Shown: one piece after another, positions 27,719-37,000 of the stretch
Layout: each line of letters begins with the position of its first letter
How positions within the stretch are numbered: position 1 is the stretch's first letter
Origin: Nocardia testacea NBRC 100365
GTDB lineage: Bacteria > Actinomycetota > Actinomycetes > Mycobacteriales > Mycobacteriaceae
Assembly: GCF_000308775.1 (NCBI RefSeq)
Contig: NZ_BAGJ01000105.1
Coordinates: 1 to 38,388 of the forward strand
Direction of reading: 5' to 3'
Length of the DNA: 38,388 nt
The notes under the pieces: generated by a model
Database searches by the model: none
The model's input: the letters and a program-made list of their open reading frames with translations, nothing else
Told to the model about the DNA's origin: nothing
Program-made: the position numbers and the translations under genes

Positions 27719-28219
27719 TCATTCGGGCGGGGCGTACTTGATACCCAGGTCGCGGAGCCGGTCCAGCGCCGCCGCGGCGTGCTCACCGTCGTTCGATCGC
27801 ACCGCCAGCATGGGGACGTAATCGTCGTTCACCAGCTCGAGCCGAGCCCACGCCTTACGGTCGGGAAACGACACCCCGCGAACATGCTTCCATTCGAACT
27901 CGTTGTCCCCGAGCACATTCCGGACCACGACCCCGCGCCGACCGGCCCGTACGCGGGGGCGGGTGAGCAGCAGCACGGCCGCCGCGCCGAAGATCCCGAT
28001 GCACGCCATCGCGAACTGATCGACCACCCGGAAGTTGACCCCGGTGTAGTCGGTGCGCAGGAAGATCCCGAACAGTACGAAGGCCACCACCAGGATCACC
28101 GCGACGATCACCGCCGTGCGACGCGACTTCCGCGGGCGCACCTCCAGTTCCCACTCGGGATCGGCGCCCGAGCCGTCCCCGGAGGCTTCGCCCCGGCGCC
28201 AGATCCGTACGACCGGCAC
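27719..28219 (-). CDS. PH-domain membrane protein, Rv1417-like (166 aa)
   Basis: Two transmembrane helices (about residues 36-55 and 70-88) sit between a charged cytoplasmic N terminus and a C-terminal bacterial PH-like (bPH6) domain: RAGRRGVVVRNVLGDNEFEWKHVRGVSFPDRKAWARLEL. It begins 3 nt after the ribH stop and is the last gene of ribE-ribBA-ribH. M. tuberculosis has the same order, with Rv1417 after ribH. Its function is unknown; conserved linkage hints at flavin or envelope physiology, but co-transcription may simply be historical. Confidence 0.85.
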   Translation of the reverse strand: MPVVRIWRRGEASGDGSGADPEWELEVRPRKSRRTAVIVAVILVVAFVLFGIFLRTDYTGVNFRVVDQFAMACIGIFGAAAVLLLTRPRVRAGRRGVVVRNVLGDNEFEWKHVRGVSFPDRKAWARLELVNDDYVPMLAVRSNDGEHAAAALDRLRDLGIKYAPPE

Positions 28220-28222
28220 GGC

Positions 28223-29975
<1,753 letters not shown>

Positions 29976-30052
29976 GTCTGTAATGCTCCATCTCGATAGG
30001 TCCCGATCACACTACTGGGTCTGTTCGGCCGGTCCGGGCGCGGCCGCGATCA

Positions 30053-30673
30053 TCAGCCGCGCCGATGGAGGCGTTCGACGTATTTGGCGATCACATCGAC
30101 CTCGAGATTCACGACGGTCCCGGGGGTGGATGTGCCCAGATCGGTGAGACTCAGCGTGGTCGGGATCAGCGAGACCTCGAACCAGTCCCGGTTGCCGTCG
30201 GCGGCCGGCGTCTCGGCCCGGCCCAGTCCGGAGACGGTGAGCGAGATGCCGTTCACGGTGATGGAGCCCTTCTCCACCACGTACTTGGCGATCGCGTCGG
30301 GCAGGGAGATCCGCACCACTTCCCAGTTGTCCTCCGGGGTCCGGGCCAGGATGGTGCCGGTGCCGTCCACGTGGCCCTGGACGATATGACCGCCGAGCCG
30401 GCTGTTCACCGCGGCCGCGCGCTCCAGATTGACCCGCGAACCCGGTTCCAGGCCGCCGATACTCGACCGGCGCAGCGTTTCGCCCATGACGTCGACGGTG
30501 AACGCGTCGTCGACGACGTCGACAACGGTCAGGCAGACACCGTTGACCGCGATCGAGTCGCCGTGTCCGGCATCGGAGGTGACCAGCTTCCCGCGGATCG
30601 TCAGCCGCGCCGCGTCGGCCGATTGTTCGCGGGCGACGATTTCGCCCAATTCCTCGACGATGCCCGTGAACAT
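30053..30673 (-). CDS. ribE: Riboflavin synthase, alpha subunit
   Basis: Dismutates two 6,7-dimethyl-8-ribityllumazine molecules to riboflavin. It consists of two lumazine-binding repeats: residues 1-95 beginning MFTGIVEELGEI, with SIAVNGVCLTV, and 96-195 with HIVQGHVDGTGTI and SITVNGISLTVS. The length of 206 residues is typical. The start ATG at 30673 follows GAGAAGG closely. A small inverted repeat lies 22 nt upstream. In M. tuberculosis the deaminase/reductase gene ribG/ribD lies upstream near rpe; it is not in this window. Confidence 0.96.
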   Translation of the reverse strand: MFTGIVEELGEIVAREQSADAARLTIRGKLVTSDAGHGDSIAVNGVCLTVVDVVDDAFTVDVMGETLRRSSIGGLEPGSRVNLERAAAVNSRLGGHIVQGHVDGTGTILARTPEDNWEVVRISLPDAIAKYVVEKGSITVNGISLTVSGLGRAETPAADGNRDWFEVSLIPTTLSLTDLGTSTPGTVVNLEVDVIAKYVERLHRRG

Positions 30674-30695
30674 GCCTTCTCCCGTTCGCGTCGGT

Positions 30696-30711
30696 GTTCC
30701 GCATACGGAAC
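30696..30711. promoter_or_regulatory. Inverted repeat in the ribE leader
   Basis: GTTCCG, CATA, CGGAAC: a perfect 6-bp inverted repeat with a 4-nt loop, 22 nt upstream of the ribE start. As RNA it would be a small stable hairpin near the ribosome site; as DNA it could be a repressor half-site pair. Confidence 0.4.
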
Positions 30712-30993
30712 GGCGGGAGTGGTACCGAGTATTCCCAGTTCGCCGTCCAAGACCAGACTAGTTCCCGCCTTCCGGCCCGGCCATGACGCGGACCACCCTG
30801 CGGGAACCCCAGGTCGCCGGACCGCGGCACCGCGGTAGCCGATCCGGAAATTTTCCGATCCAGAGACGGTGGTCACATTCGACCGGCACACCCCGATACC
30901 ACTTCCGACGGGCCGCGATCCGGTCCGGACCGGTCACCCCCATGGTCGCTTTGCCCTACCGAGACCGCATCGAAACCCGAAATGTTTCTCGAT

Positions 30994-31028
30994 TTGCACG
31001 CTCACACAGGCTGACGCAATATTGTGAG
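30994..31028 (+). promoter_or_regulatory. Candidate promoter with overlapping inverted repeats
   Basis: TTGCAC (30994-30999) and CAATAT (31017-31022) are spaced by 17 nt, like a -35/-10 pair reading right. The -10 lies in the palindrome CAATATTG (31017-31024), inside a larger CTCACA/TGTGAG repeat (31001-31006 and 31023-31028). The next plus-strand gene is 300 nt away, so the transcript would have a long leader or be an unannotated RNA. Confidence 0.35.
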
Positions 31029-31332
31029 GTGACCGGCTCACCCACCTCGACCACCCCGCGGTGCGGCCCGGCACAGTATTCGTACGAGGACGGCCACCGC
31101 CGCGGAACACCGTGCGCCACAAGCCATCACGACAACTGGATCCGCCCGCAACCATCCGGGCCGGGTAGACCCCGCACCGCCGCGGTGATCCAGCGTCCCT
31201 CGGCCCGACGACAGTGTTGTCCGGGCGCCGGATCCGCGCGGTGACCACCCCCGACGGATCTCCGCGACATCCGCCGCGACGGATGCCCTCGCCCCAGCCA
31301 GGCACGCCACCACTCGAGGAAGCCGAACCGCT

Positions 31333-31794
31333 ATGACCACGTTCACCGAATCCGCGCTGGAGCGACACTGCCGGCGGTACCGGGAGAAGGATCTGCTGCC
31401 CGCGGTGGTCGATCCGGCCTCCCGGCGCATCCTGCTGCACGTGGGCGCCGCCTACGGCGCCGTCACCATGCCGACCGAACTCGGCGAGCAGGTGCTGACC
31501 CGGCTGCGGGCGGCGGGGATCGCCGGACCGGTCTTCGCGCATCCCCGGGCCCGGCGCTGGACCTTCCTCACCGGGCCCACCCGGCACGAGGAATTCACCG
31601 CGACCGCGGCCGCCGAACTCTTCCGCCTCTACACCACCGTCGCCGGTACCGGTAGTCAGATCGTGCTGCCCTCACCCGACGACGAGGCCAGCGGCTACCG
31701 ACTGTGGGTCGCGGGCCCCGATGCGCTGGGGACCCGGCCACCGCAGCACGCGGTGATCGACGCCGCCCGCGAATGCGCCCCCAAGAGCCGCTGA
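31333..31794 (+). CDS. Conserved hypothetical protein (153 aa)
   Basis: Soluble, mixed alpha/beta protein with no signal peptide or transmembrane segment. Start at the ATG at 31333 after a GAGGAAG-like site. Distinct blocks are LLHVGAAYGAVTMPTELGEQVLTRLR (residues 34-60), GPVFAHPRARRWTFLTGP (about 65-83) and IVLPSPDDEASGYRLWVAGP. These look like a conserved family of small actinobacterial proteins, but I cannot name its function. It stands where M. tuberculosis has ribG between rpe and the ribE homologue, in convergent orientation to rpe, and has no resemblance to RibD. Confidence 0.7.
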   Translation: MTTFTESALERHCRRYREKDLLPAVVDPASRRILLHVGAAYGAVTMPTELGEQVLTRLRAAGIAGPVFAHPRARRWTFLTGPTRHEEFTATAAAELFRLYTTVAGTGSQIVLPSPDDEASGYRLWVAGPDALGTRPPQHAVIDAARECAPKSR

Positions 31795-31891
31795 CCTCGA
31801 AGCGTCCGTAGCTGCTCACAGCTCGGCAGACCGGGCGGGGCCCCTCGGCCAGAGCTCATGGAAGCCGACTGCCCGGCCGGTCGGCCGCAGG

Positions 31892-31906
31892 ACGCCGTTC
31901 CGGCGT
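31892..31906. terminator. Short hairpin between convergent genes
   Basis: ACGCCG, TTC, CGGCGT forms a perfect 6-bp stem between the hypothetical gene (stop 31794) and rpe (stop 31968). The short stem makes this a weak call. Confidence 0.3.
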
Positions 31907-31967
31907 GCCCCGGGAAGGCGCCGGCCCCGCGAGCCCGACGCCGCGGCGCACTATCCGGTCACGCCCC

Positions 31968-32681
31968 TCAGTGGGTGAGGTGATGCGCGGACCAGCTCGA
32001 TTCCGCCTGCCGGCGCAGCTTCTCCACCGTGGCGCCGGGATCTTCGGTGTTGTACACCGCCGAGCCGGCCACGAAGCAGTCGATACCGGCCGCCGCGGCC
32101 TGCTCGATGGTGTCGGCGTTGATGCCGCCGTCGATCTCCACCACCAGGCGCAATTCCCCGGCGTCGACCAGGCGCCGCACGATCCGGGCCTTCTCCAGTA
32201 CCTCCGGAATGAACGACTGCCCCCCGAACCCGGGCTCCACACTCATCACCAGCAGTGTGTCGAAGTCACGCAGGATCTCCAGGTACGGCTCGATGGGCGT
32301 ATTCGGCTTGACCGACAACCCCGCCTTGGCGCCGGCGGCCCGGATATCGCGGGCCACGGCCACCGGATCCTCGGTCGCCTCGGCGTGGAAGGTCACGTTG
32401 TAGGCGCCCGCCTCCGCGTACGGCGGCGCCCACCGGCCCGGATCCTCGATCATGAGATGGCAGTCCAGCGGAATATCGGTGGCCTTCAGCAGGCTCTGCA
32501 CCACCGGCAGCCCCAGGGTCAGATTCGGGACGAAATGCGCATCCATCACATCGACGTGCAGCCAGTCGGCGGTCGATACCGCGTCGGCCTCGTCGGCCAG
32601 CCGGGCGAAATCGGCGGACAGGATCGACGGGGCGATCATCGGGACCGGAGGACGGGTGAACGTGGGCTCGGACGCAGTCAC
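31968..32681 (-). CDS. rpe: Ribulose-phosphate 3-epimerase
   Basis: Interconverts ribulose 5-phosphate and xylulose 5-phosphate in the pentose-phosphate pathway; a TIM barrel. Motifs are [32 protein letters not shown] with the metal-binding His and Asp, [20 protein letters not shown], and [10 protein letters not shown] with the catalytic Asp. The start is uncertain: GTG at 32681 (237 aa) or the ATG at 32639 (223 aa) that begins MIAPS. The GTG is chosen because short N-terminal extensions are usual. It diverges from rsbW. Confidence 0.95.
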   Translation of the reverse strand: MTASEPTFTRPPVPMIAPSILSADFARLADEADAVSTADWLHVDVMDAHFVPNLTLGLPVVQSLLKATDIPLDCHLMIEDPGRWAPPYAEAGAYNVTFHAEATEDPVAVARDIRAAGAKAGLSVKPNTPIEPYLEILRDFDTLLVMSVEPGFGGQSFIPEVLEKARIVRRLVDAGELRLVVEIDGGINADTIEQAAAAGIDCFVAGSAVYNTEDPGATVEKLRRQAESSWSAHHLTH

Positions 32682-32862
32682 AGCGGGAGTGTATGGCGGC
32701 GCCCACGGCGGCGCGGGCCCGGGGGCCGTGTTCGCCGGTGGCGCCTCCGGCACGGCGTGTCCCGGGCCGTCCGGAACAGACATGCGGCACCGGCGACCAC
32801 GTTTCCCGGCCGGATTCCGCCCGCGGGCGTGCCCCGCTCCCCTCTTTGTGACGAAGCGCCCA

Positions 32863-32868
32863 TACACT
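32863..32868 (+). promoter_or_regulatory. -10 box for a leaderless rsbW-sigF transcript
   Basis: TACACT fits TANNNT and lies 7 nt before the rsbW GTG, with no ribosome site. I see no SigF-type GTTT/GGGTA promoter just upstream, so autoregulation by SigF is not supported here. Confidence 0.5.
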
Positions 32869-32875
32869 CGGCTGC

Positions 32876-33298
32876 GTGATCAATACTTCGGCGGAACAAG
32901 GGCTCCACGGTGCCCCGGTGGAGATTCGGGTGGCGGCATCGGTGACACAGTTGCCGATCGTGCGCGGTCTCGCCGAGACTCTGGTCCTGCTCAGTGATTT
33001 CACGCTGGACGAGGTCGCCGACATCCGGCTGGCGGTGGACGAGGCCTGCTCCACGCTGATCGGCCTGGCGGCACCCGAGACGAGCCTGCGGTGTGTGTTC
33101 AGCATCGGCGACACCGAATTACGGGTGCAGGTCGCCGGCGTGGCGGCACAGGAGGGCCTGCCCGACGCACGCAGTTTCGGGTGGCACGTCCTGCGTACGC
33201 TGACCGATTCGGTGGACGCCCGGCAGGACCCCTTCGATCAGCAGGCTTCCGGATATCCGACAGCGGTCGAGTTCCGTCGGGTCCGGGGGAAGGCCTAG
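32876..33298 (+). CDS. rsbW: Anti-sigma factor RsbW-like kinase (SigF antagonist)
   Basis: HATPase_c (GHKL) serine kinase/anti-sigma factor of the SpoIIAB/RsbW/UsfX type, 140 residues, a normal length. The N-box is [15 protein letters not shown] (about residues 50-64). The G-box region ([14 protein letters not shown]) is degenerate, as in actinobacterial members. It should hold SigF inactive until an anti-anti-sigma protein (RsbV-type) displaces it; no such gene is in the window. Its stop codon TAG shares its G with the GTG of sigF, so the pair is translationally coupled. Confidence 0.9.
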   Translation: MINTSAEQGLHGAPVEIRVAASVTQLPIVRGLAETLVLLSDFTLDEVADIRLAVDEACSTLIGLAAPETSLRCVFSIGDTELRVQVAGVAAQEGLPDARSFGWHVLRTLTDSVDARQDPFDQQASGYPTAVEFRRVRGKA

Positions 33299-34188
33299 TG
33301 AGCGAGCAGGACAAGCCGCTCGAATCTCCCGAGGACGAGCACGATTCGGAATCGGCGGGCGAGGCCGATACCACCGAGGCCGACGCCGAGGCCGAGACCG
33401 AAACCCGTGCCGAATTGGAGAACTCGTCCTCGGCGGGCGGATACGACGATGTCGCGGATCTGTTCGTCCGGCTCTCCGGTGCCGAACCGGATTCGGCGGA
33501 GCAGGCGGCCCTGCGCAACGAGTTGATCGCACGCTGCATCCCGCTGGCCGATCACATCGCCCGTAAGTTCAGTGGCCGCGGCGAACCGTTCGACGATCTG
33601 ACCCAGGTGGCCCGGGTCGGGCTGGTGCACGCGGTGGATCGTTTCGATATCTCGCGCGGTTCGAATTTCCTGTCGTTCGCGGTGCCCACCATCATGGGCG
33701 AGGTACGCCGGTACTTCCGGGACAACACGTGGGCGATGCGGGTGCCGCGCCGGGTCAAGGAGACCCATCTGCGGATCGGTGCCGCGGTGGATTCGCTGTC
33801 GCAGTCGCTGGGCCGTTCGCCGACCGCCAAGGAGATCGCCGCCGAGCTCGATGTCGATCCGGACGAGGTGACCCAGGCCGTTATCGCCGGTAACGCCTAC
33901 CAGCCGACCTCCATCGACGCGGCGTCGGTCGGCCGCGATACGGACGCCTCGCTGCTGGACACCCTCGGCGAAGAGGAAGCCCAGTTCGACCGGGTCGAGG
34001 AGTACGTCGCGATCCGCCCGCTGCTGGCCGGGTTGCCCGAGCGCGAGCGGCGCATTCTCACCATGCGGTTCTTCGAGTCGATGACCCAGACACAGATCGC
34101 GCATCAGATGGGTATTTCGCAGATGCACGTATCGCGCATTCTCGCCAAGACGCTGGCCCGGTTGCGCGAACAGTCGTCCCGGGAGTAA
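33298..34188 (+). CDS. sigF: RNA polymerase sigma factor, SigF/SigB group
   Basis: Alternative sigma factor of group 3 that directs stress and stationary-phase transcription in actinobacteria. Region 2 has FDDLTQVARVGLVHAVDRFD, FLSFAVPTIMGEVRRYFRD and the -10-binding NTWAMRVPRR. Region 3 follows with RSPTAKEIAAELDVD, and region 4 with the HTH MTQTQIAHQMGISQMHVSRILAKTLARL. The first 50 residues are an unusual acidic tail (17 Asp/Glu among the first 42) absent from the 261-residue M. tuberculosis protein. Start at the GTG at 33298, overlapping the rsbW stop by one base. Confidence 0.94.
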   Translation: MSEQDKPLESPEDEHDSESAGEADTTEADAEAETETRAELENSSSAGGYDDVADLFVRLSGAEPDSAEQAALRNELIARCIPLADHIARKFSGRGEPFDDLTQVARVGLVHAVDRFDISRGSNFLSFAVPTIMGEVRRYFRDNTWAMRVPRRVKETHLRIGAAVDSLSQSLGRSPTAKEIAAELDVDPDEVTQAVIAGNAYQPTSIDAASVGRDTDASLLDTLGEEEAQFDRVEEYVAIRPLLAGLPERERRILTMRFFESMTQTQIAHQMGISQMHVSRILAKTLARLREQSSRE

Positions 34189-34202
34189 CCGCCGCGCACC
34201 TG

Positions 34203-34232
34203 TTGTGCCCGCTTCGTCGTTCGGTCTACCCT
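34203..34232 (+). promoter_or_regulatory. Candidate promoter of the molybdopterin oxidoreductase
   Basis: TTGTGC (34203-34208) and TACCCT (34227-34232) are spaced by 18 nt, a plausible -35/-10 pair. The -10 runs into the CTCTC/GAGAG operator-like repeat. About 150 nt of leader would precede the start. Confidence 0.4.
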
Positions 34233-34265
34233 CTCATTGAGAGTATGAGTGGGTATTTATCTCAA
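34231..34265. promoter_or_regulatory. Nested inverted repeats upstream of the oxidoreductase
   Basis: CTCTC-ATT-GAGAG (34231-34243) is a perfect 5-bp repeat with a 3-nt centre. Its right half also pairs further out: TTGAGA (34237-34242) with TCTCAA (34260-34265), 17 nt apart. The stretch is AT-rich against its surroundings. It looks like an operator with two or three half-sites placed just after the promoter. Confidence 0.5.
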
Positions 34266-34380
34266 ACGACCATTTCCGAGAGCCCGCCTGCTCCCCCAGC
34301 AACCGATCAGCCGGATCAGCCCGTAATCCGGCGCTCCTGCGGGTCGCGCGTCGACGACGACGCGGCGGAAGGTGATGTGA

Positions 34381-36534
34381 GTGATGACCGCTGAAACCAT
34401 CGCCCGGCAATGCACTCTGTGTGAAGCGCACTGCGGCATCCTGGTGACCGTCGAGGACACGAAAGTGACCAAGGTCGAGGGCAATCCCGACGATGTGCTG
34501 TCCAAGGGCTACATCTGCCCCAAGGCCACCGCCATGGCGGGCCTGCACGAGGATCCCGACCGGCTGCGCACCCCCGTACGCCGGGTCGGCGACGCGTTCG
34601 AGCCCATCGGCTGGGACGAGGCCTTCCGCGAGATCGGCAGCCGGCTGCGCCGGGTACGCCGGGAGCACGGACCGCATTCGGTGGGTATGTACCTGGGCAA
34701 TCCGGCCGCCCACAATTCCGCGATCATGTACGCGTTCGCACTGCGCATGGCGCTGATGACCCGTAATTTCTACACGGCCTCCTCGATCGACCAGTTCCCC
34801 CAGGAATTCGTGGCCTGGCAGATGTACGGGTCGAATTTCCTCATGCCCATCGCCGATATCGATCGCACCGACCGCATGGTCATCATCGGCGCCAATCCCG
34901 CGGTATCGAACGGATCGGTGACCACCATGCCGGGCGCCCGCAACCGCATCAAGGACGTGCGCGCCCGCGGCGGCAAGGTCGTGGTGATCGATCCACGGCG
35001 TACCGAGACCGCCCGCCTGGCCGACGAACACGTCTCGGTCCTGCCCGGCGGCGACCCGTACCTGTTGCTGGCCATCCTGCACGTGCTGATCACCGAGGAC
35101 CTGTGCGACCGGACCGCCGTGGGTACCCAGTGCACCGGCCTGGACGAACTGCGCGAGCTGGTCGCCGGTTTCACGCCCGAGGACGCCGCGCCATACGCCG
35201 GTGTGGACGCCGAGACGATCCGGCGCCTGGCCCGCGAGCACGCGGCCGCGAAATCGGCCGTGGTGTACGCGCGTATCGGGGTGTGCCAGACACTGACCGG
35301 CACCGTCACCCACTGGCTGGTCAACACCATCAACGCGATCACCGGCAACCTCGACAGTCCGGGCGGGCAGATGTATGCCACCCCGGCGGTGGATCTGCTG
35401 CCGCTGGCCCGCCGGGTGTCGCCGTCCTACGGCGCGTGGACCGACCGCTCCGGTAAGTACAAATCGTTCCGGTTCGAACTGCCGGTGGCCGCGCTGGCCT
35501 CGGAGATCCTCGACGACGGCCCGGACCGCATCCGCGCCATGATCACCTACGCGGGCAACCCGGTCCTGTCCACCCCGCAGCGCGGGCAGCTGGACAAAGC
35601 ACTCGGTTCGCTGGATTTCTATGTGGCCGTGGACATGTACATCACCGAGACCACCCGGCACGCCGACATCATCCTGCCGCCGCTGTCGCCGCTGGAACGC
35701 GAGGATCTCGACATCCTGCTCACCATGTTCAGCGTGCACAACAACATTCGTTTCAACGCGCGGGCGGTGACCCCCGAACAGGAGGGGCTCGAGGACTGGG
35801 AGATCATGGCGCGGTTGACCACCGAGATCCTGCCGCTTCCGCTGCGCTCGCTCACCGGCCGTGCCCTCAACGCGGCCTTCGCCCGATTCAGTCCGCTGCG
35901 GGCCGCGGCACTCGGTATCGCCGTCGGCCCGCACGGCGTACTGCGCCGGGGCCGGAAGGGGGTGACCGTGCGGAAGGTACGCGCAGCTCGCGGCGGTATC
36001 GACCTGGGCCCGCTGCGGCCGCGGCTGCATTCGCTCATCGCCACCGCCGACCGCCGAGTACAGCTGGCGCCGCCGCAGTTCGTCACCGAGGCACGGCGGC
36101 TCCTCGACGAGGCGCGCGCGGGCGGCGCGGACCGCGACCTCGGTTTCGATCTGCGCCTCATCGGCCGGCGTCATCTACGCAGCAACAATTCCTGGCTGCA
36201 CAATGTGCCGTCGATGGTGAAAGGCCGCGACCGCTGCACCGCGCTCATGCATCCGCAGGACGCGACCGCGCGCGGACTGGCCGACGGTGGCAAGGTCACG
36301 GTGAGTTCACCCATCGGCTCCATCGTGGTGCCGGTGGAGATCAGCGACGAGATCCGGCCCGGTACGGTCGCCATCCCGCACGGCTGGGGTCACGGCGAGC
36401 CGGGTGTCGGCTGGACCATCGCGGCCGCGGTACCGGGCGCGAATGTGAACCTGCTGCACGATCCCGAACAGGTGGACCGCATCTCCGGTAATGCCGCGGT
36501 CAACAGCACCTGGGTGAAGGTCCACCCCGTATAG
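34381..36534 (+). CDS. Molybdopterin-dependent oxidoreductase (717 aa)
   Basis: Large catalytic subunit of the DMSO reductase/formate dehydrogenase superfamily. The N-terminal 4Fe-4S site is Cys11, Cys14, Cys18 and Cys46 (CTLCEAHC and YICPK). Further on, MVIIGANPAVSN and VVVIDPRRTETA bind the bis-MGD cofactor, and the C-terminal domain (about 600-717) has LRSNNSWLHN, TALMHPQDATARGL and IPHGWGH. No twin-arginine signal is seen, so it is cytoplasmic. No electron-transfer subunit or maturation chaperone lies next to it. The start may be GTG 34381 or ATG 34384 after GGAAGG. Substrate unknown; formate- or nitrate-type chemistry is only a family guess. Confidence 0.9.
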   Translation: MMTAETIARQCTLCEAHCGILVTVEDTKVTKVEGNPDDVLSKGYICPKATAMAGLHEDPDRLRTPVRRVGDAFEPIGWDEAFREIGSRLRRVRREHGPHSVGMYLGNPAAHNSAIMYAFALRMALMTRNFYTASSIDQFPQEFVAWQMYGSNFLMPIADIDRTDRMVIIGANPAVSNGSVTTMPGARNRIKDVRARGGKVVVIDPRRTETARLADEHVSVLPGGDPYLLLAILHVLITEDLCDRTAVGTQCTGLDELRELVAGFTPEDAAPYAGVDAETIRRLAREHAAAKSAVVYARIGVCQTLTGTVTHWLVNTINAITGNLDSPGGQMYATPAVDLLPLARRVSPSYGAWTDRSGKYKSFRFELPVAALASEILDDGPDRIRAMITYAGNPVLSTPQRGQLDKALGSLDFYVAVDMYITETTRHADIILPPLSPLEREDLDILLTMFSVHNNIRFNARAVTPEQEGLEDWEIMARLTTEILPLPLRSLTGRALNAAFARFSPLRAAALGIAVGPHGVLRRGRKGVTVRKVRAARGGIDLGPLRPRLHSLIATADRRVQLAPPQFVTEARRLLDEARAGGADRDLGFDLRLIGRRHLRSNNSWLHNVPSMVKGRDRCTALMHPQDATARGLADGGKVTVSSPIGSIVVPVEISDEIRPGTVAIPHGWGHGEPGVGWTIAAAVPGANVNLLHDPEQVDRISGNAAVNSTWVKVHPV

Positions 36535-36556
36535 GCCACCCGGGCCGGCCCGTGGC
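36535..36556. terminator. Hairpin directly after the oxidoreductase stop
   Basis: GCCAC (36535-36539) pairs with GTGGC (36552-36556), and the inner GGGCC/GGCCC can pair on top. It starts at the base after the stop codon and lies before the convergent YjbR-like gene, so it could serve both. Confidence 0.4.
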
Positions 36557-36589
36557 GGGGGCGCGGCGCGGCGGAAGCGAGGAGTACGG

Positions 36590-36937
36590 TCACCCCTCGC
36601 CCTCGCGGGCGCGCCGCAACCGCGCGGGCGCGACCAGCCACCATGCTGCGTCCAGCAGTTCGCGCAGCTGCTCGGAATCGACGCGGTGGAGGTCGATGAG
36701 GATATAGGGATAGCCGTCGTAGTGCGGGGTGGTGTAGAAGGCGGGGTCACCGGAGGCCAGCAATGCCTCCTTCTCCACCATCTCGCAGCGCAGCGCCAGC
36801 CCACCCTCGGCTTCGGTGCGCAACCGCGCGAAACTCTTGCCCGCCACTTTCAGGGCCGGGGTGCGGTAGGAGGTCGATTCGGCGACCTCCGGCAATTCGG
36901 TGGCCATCCGTACCACATGCGCCCAGGTGATACCCAT
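36590..36937 (-). CDS. MmcQ/YjbR-family protein (115 aa)
   Basis: Small protein of the MmcQ/YjbR (CyaY-like DNA-binding fold) family. Visible blocks are TSYRTPALKVAGKSFARL (residues 22-39), LALRCEMVEKEALLASGDPAFYTTPHYDGYPYILIDLHRVD (about 47-88) and LLDAAWWLVAPARLRR at the end. Family members are common in actinobacteria. Some have the fold of DNA-binding proteins, but no cellular role is agreed. It is convergent with the oxidoreductase and lies 63 nt downstream of rsmB on the same strand. Confidence 0.88.
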   Translation of the reverse strand: MGITWAHVVRMATELPEVAESTSYRTPALKVAGKSFARLRTEAEGGLALRCEMVEKEALLASGDPAFYTTPHYDGYPYILIDLHRVDSEQLRELLDAAWWLVAPARLRRAREGEG

Positions 36938-37000
36938 GGCGACAGTCTGCCGGGCGCGGACCCGGCAGGCCCGGAAATCCGCCTCTCCGCGCCCCGGCGG

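Larger units (their letters stand above)
30674..31332. other. 659-bp divergent intergenic region without a clear gene
   Basis: Lies between ribE (minus) and the hypothetical gene at 31333 (plus). Open frames here have shadow-like composition. It holds several palindromes (listed separately): one before ribE, CCGGTCCGGACCGG at 30920-30933, and an AT-rich island at 30970-31030 with TTGCAC, CAATATTG and CTCACA/TGTGAG repeats. I looked for the FMN riboswitch (RFN) consensus upstream of ribE and did not find it. Confidence 0.6.

Noticed and set aside
30674..30960. FMN riboswitch upstream of ribE
   Set aside because: I looked for the conserved RFN blocks on the minus strand and found none; only short palindromes are present.
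30783..31244. 153-codon plus-strand frame in the rib intergenic region
   Set aside because: Arg/Pro/Ser/Thr-rich, no ribosome site and no resemblance to a protein family. It is treated as non-coding.
34234..36174. Long minus-strand open frame (646 codons) antisense to the oxidoreductase
   Set aside because: Its sequence is His/Gln/Gly/Arg-rich without any domain, typical of the mirror frame of a GC-rich gene. The plus-strand frame has clear family motifs.
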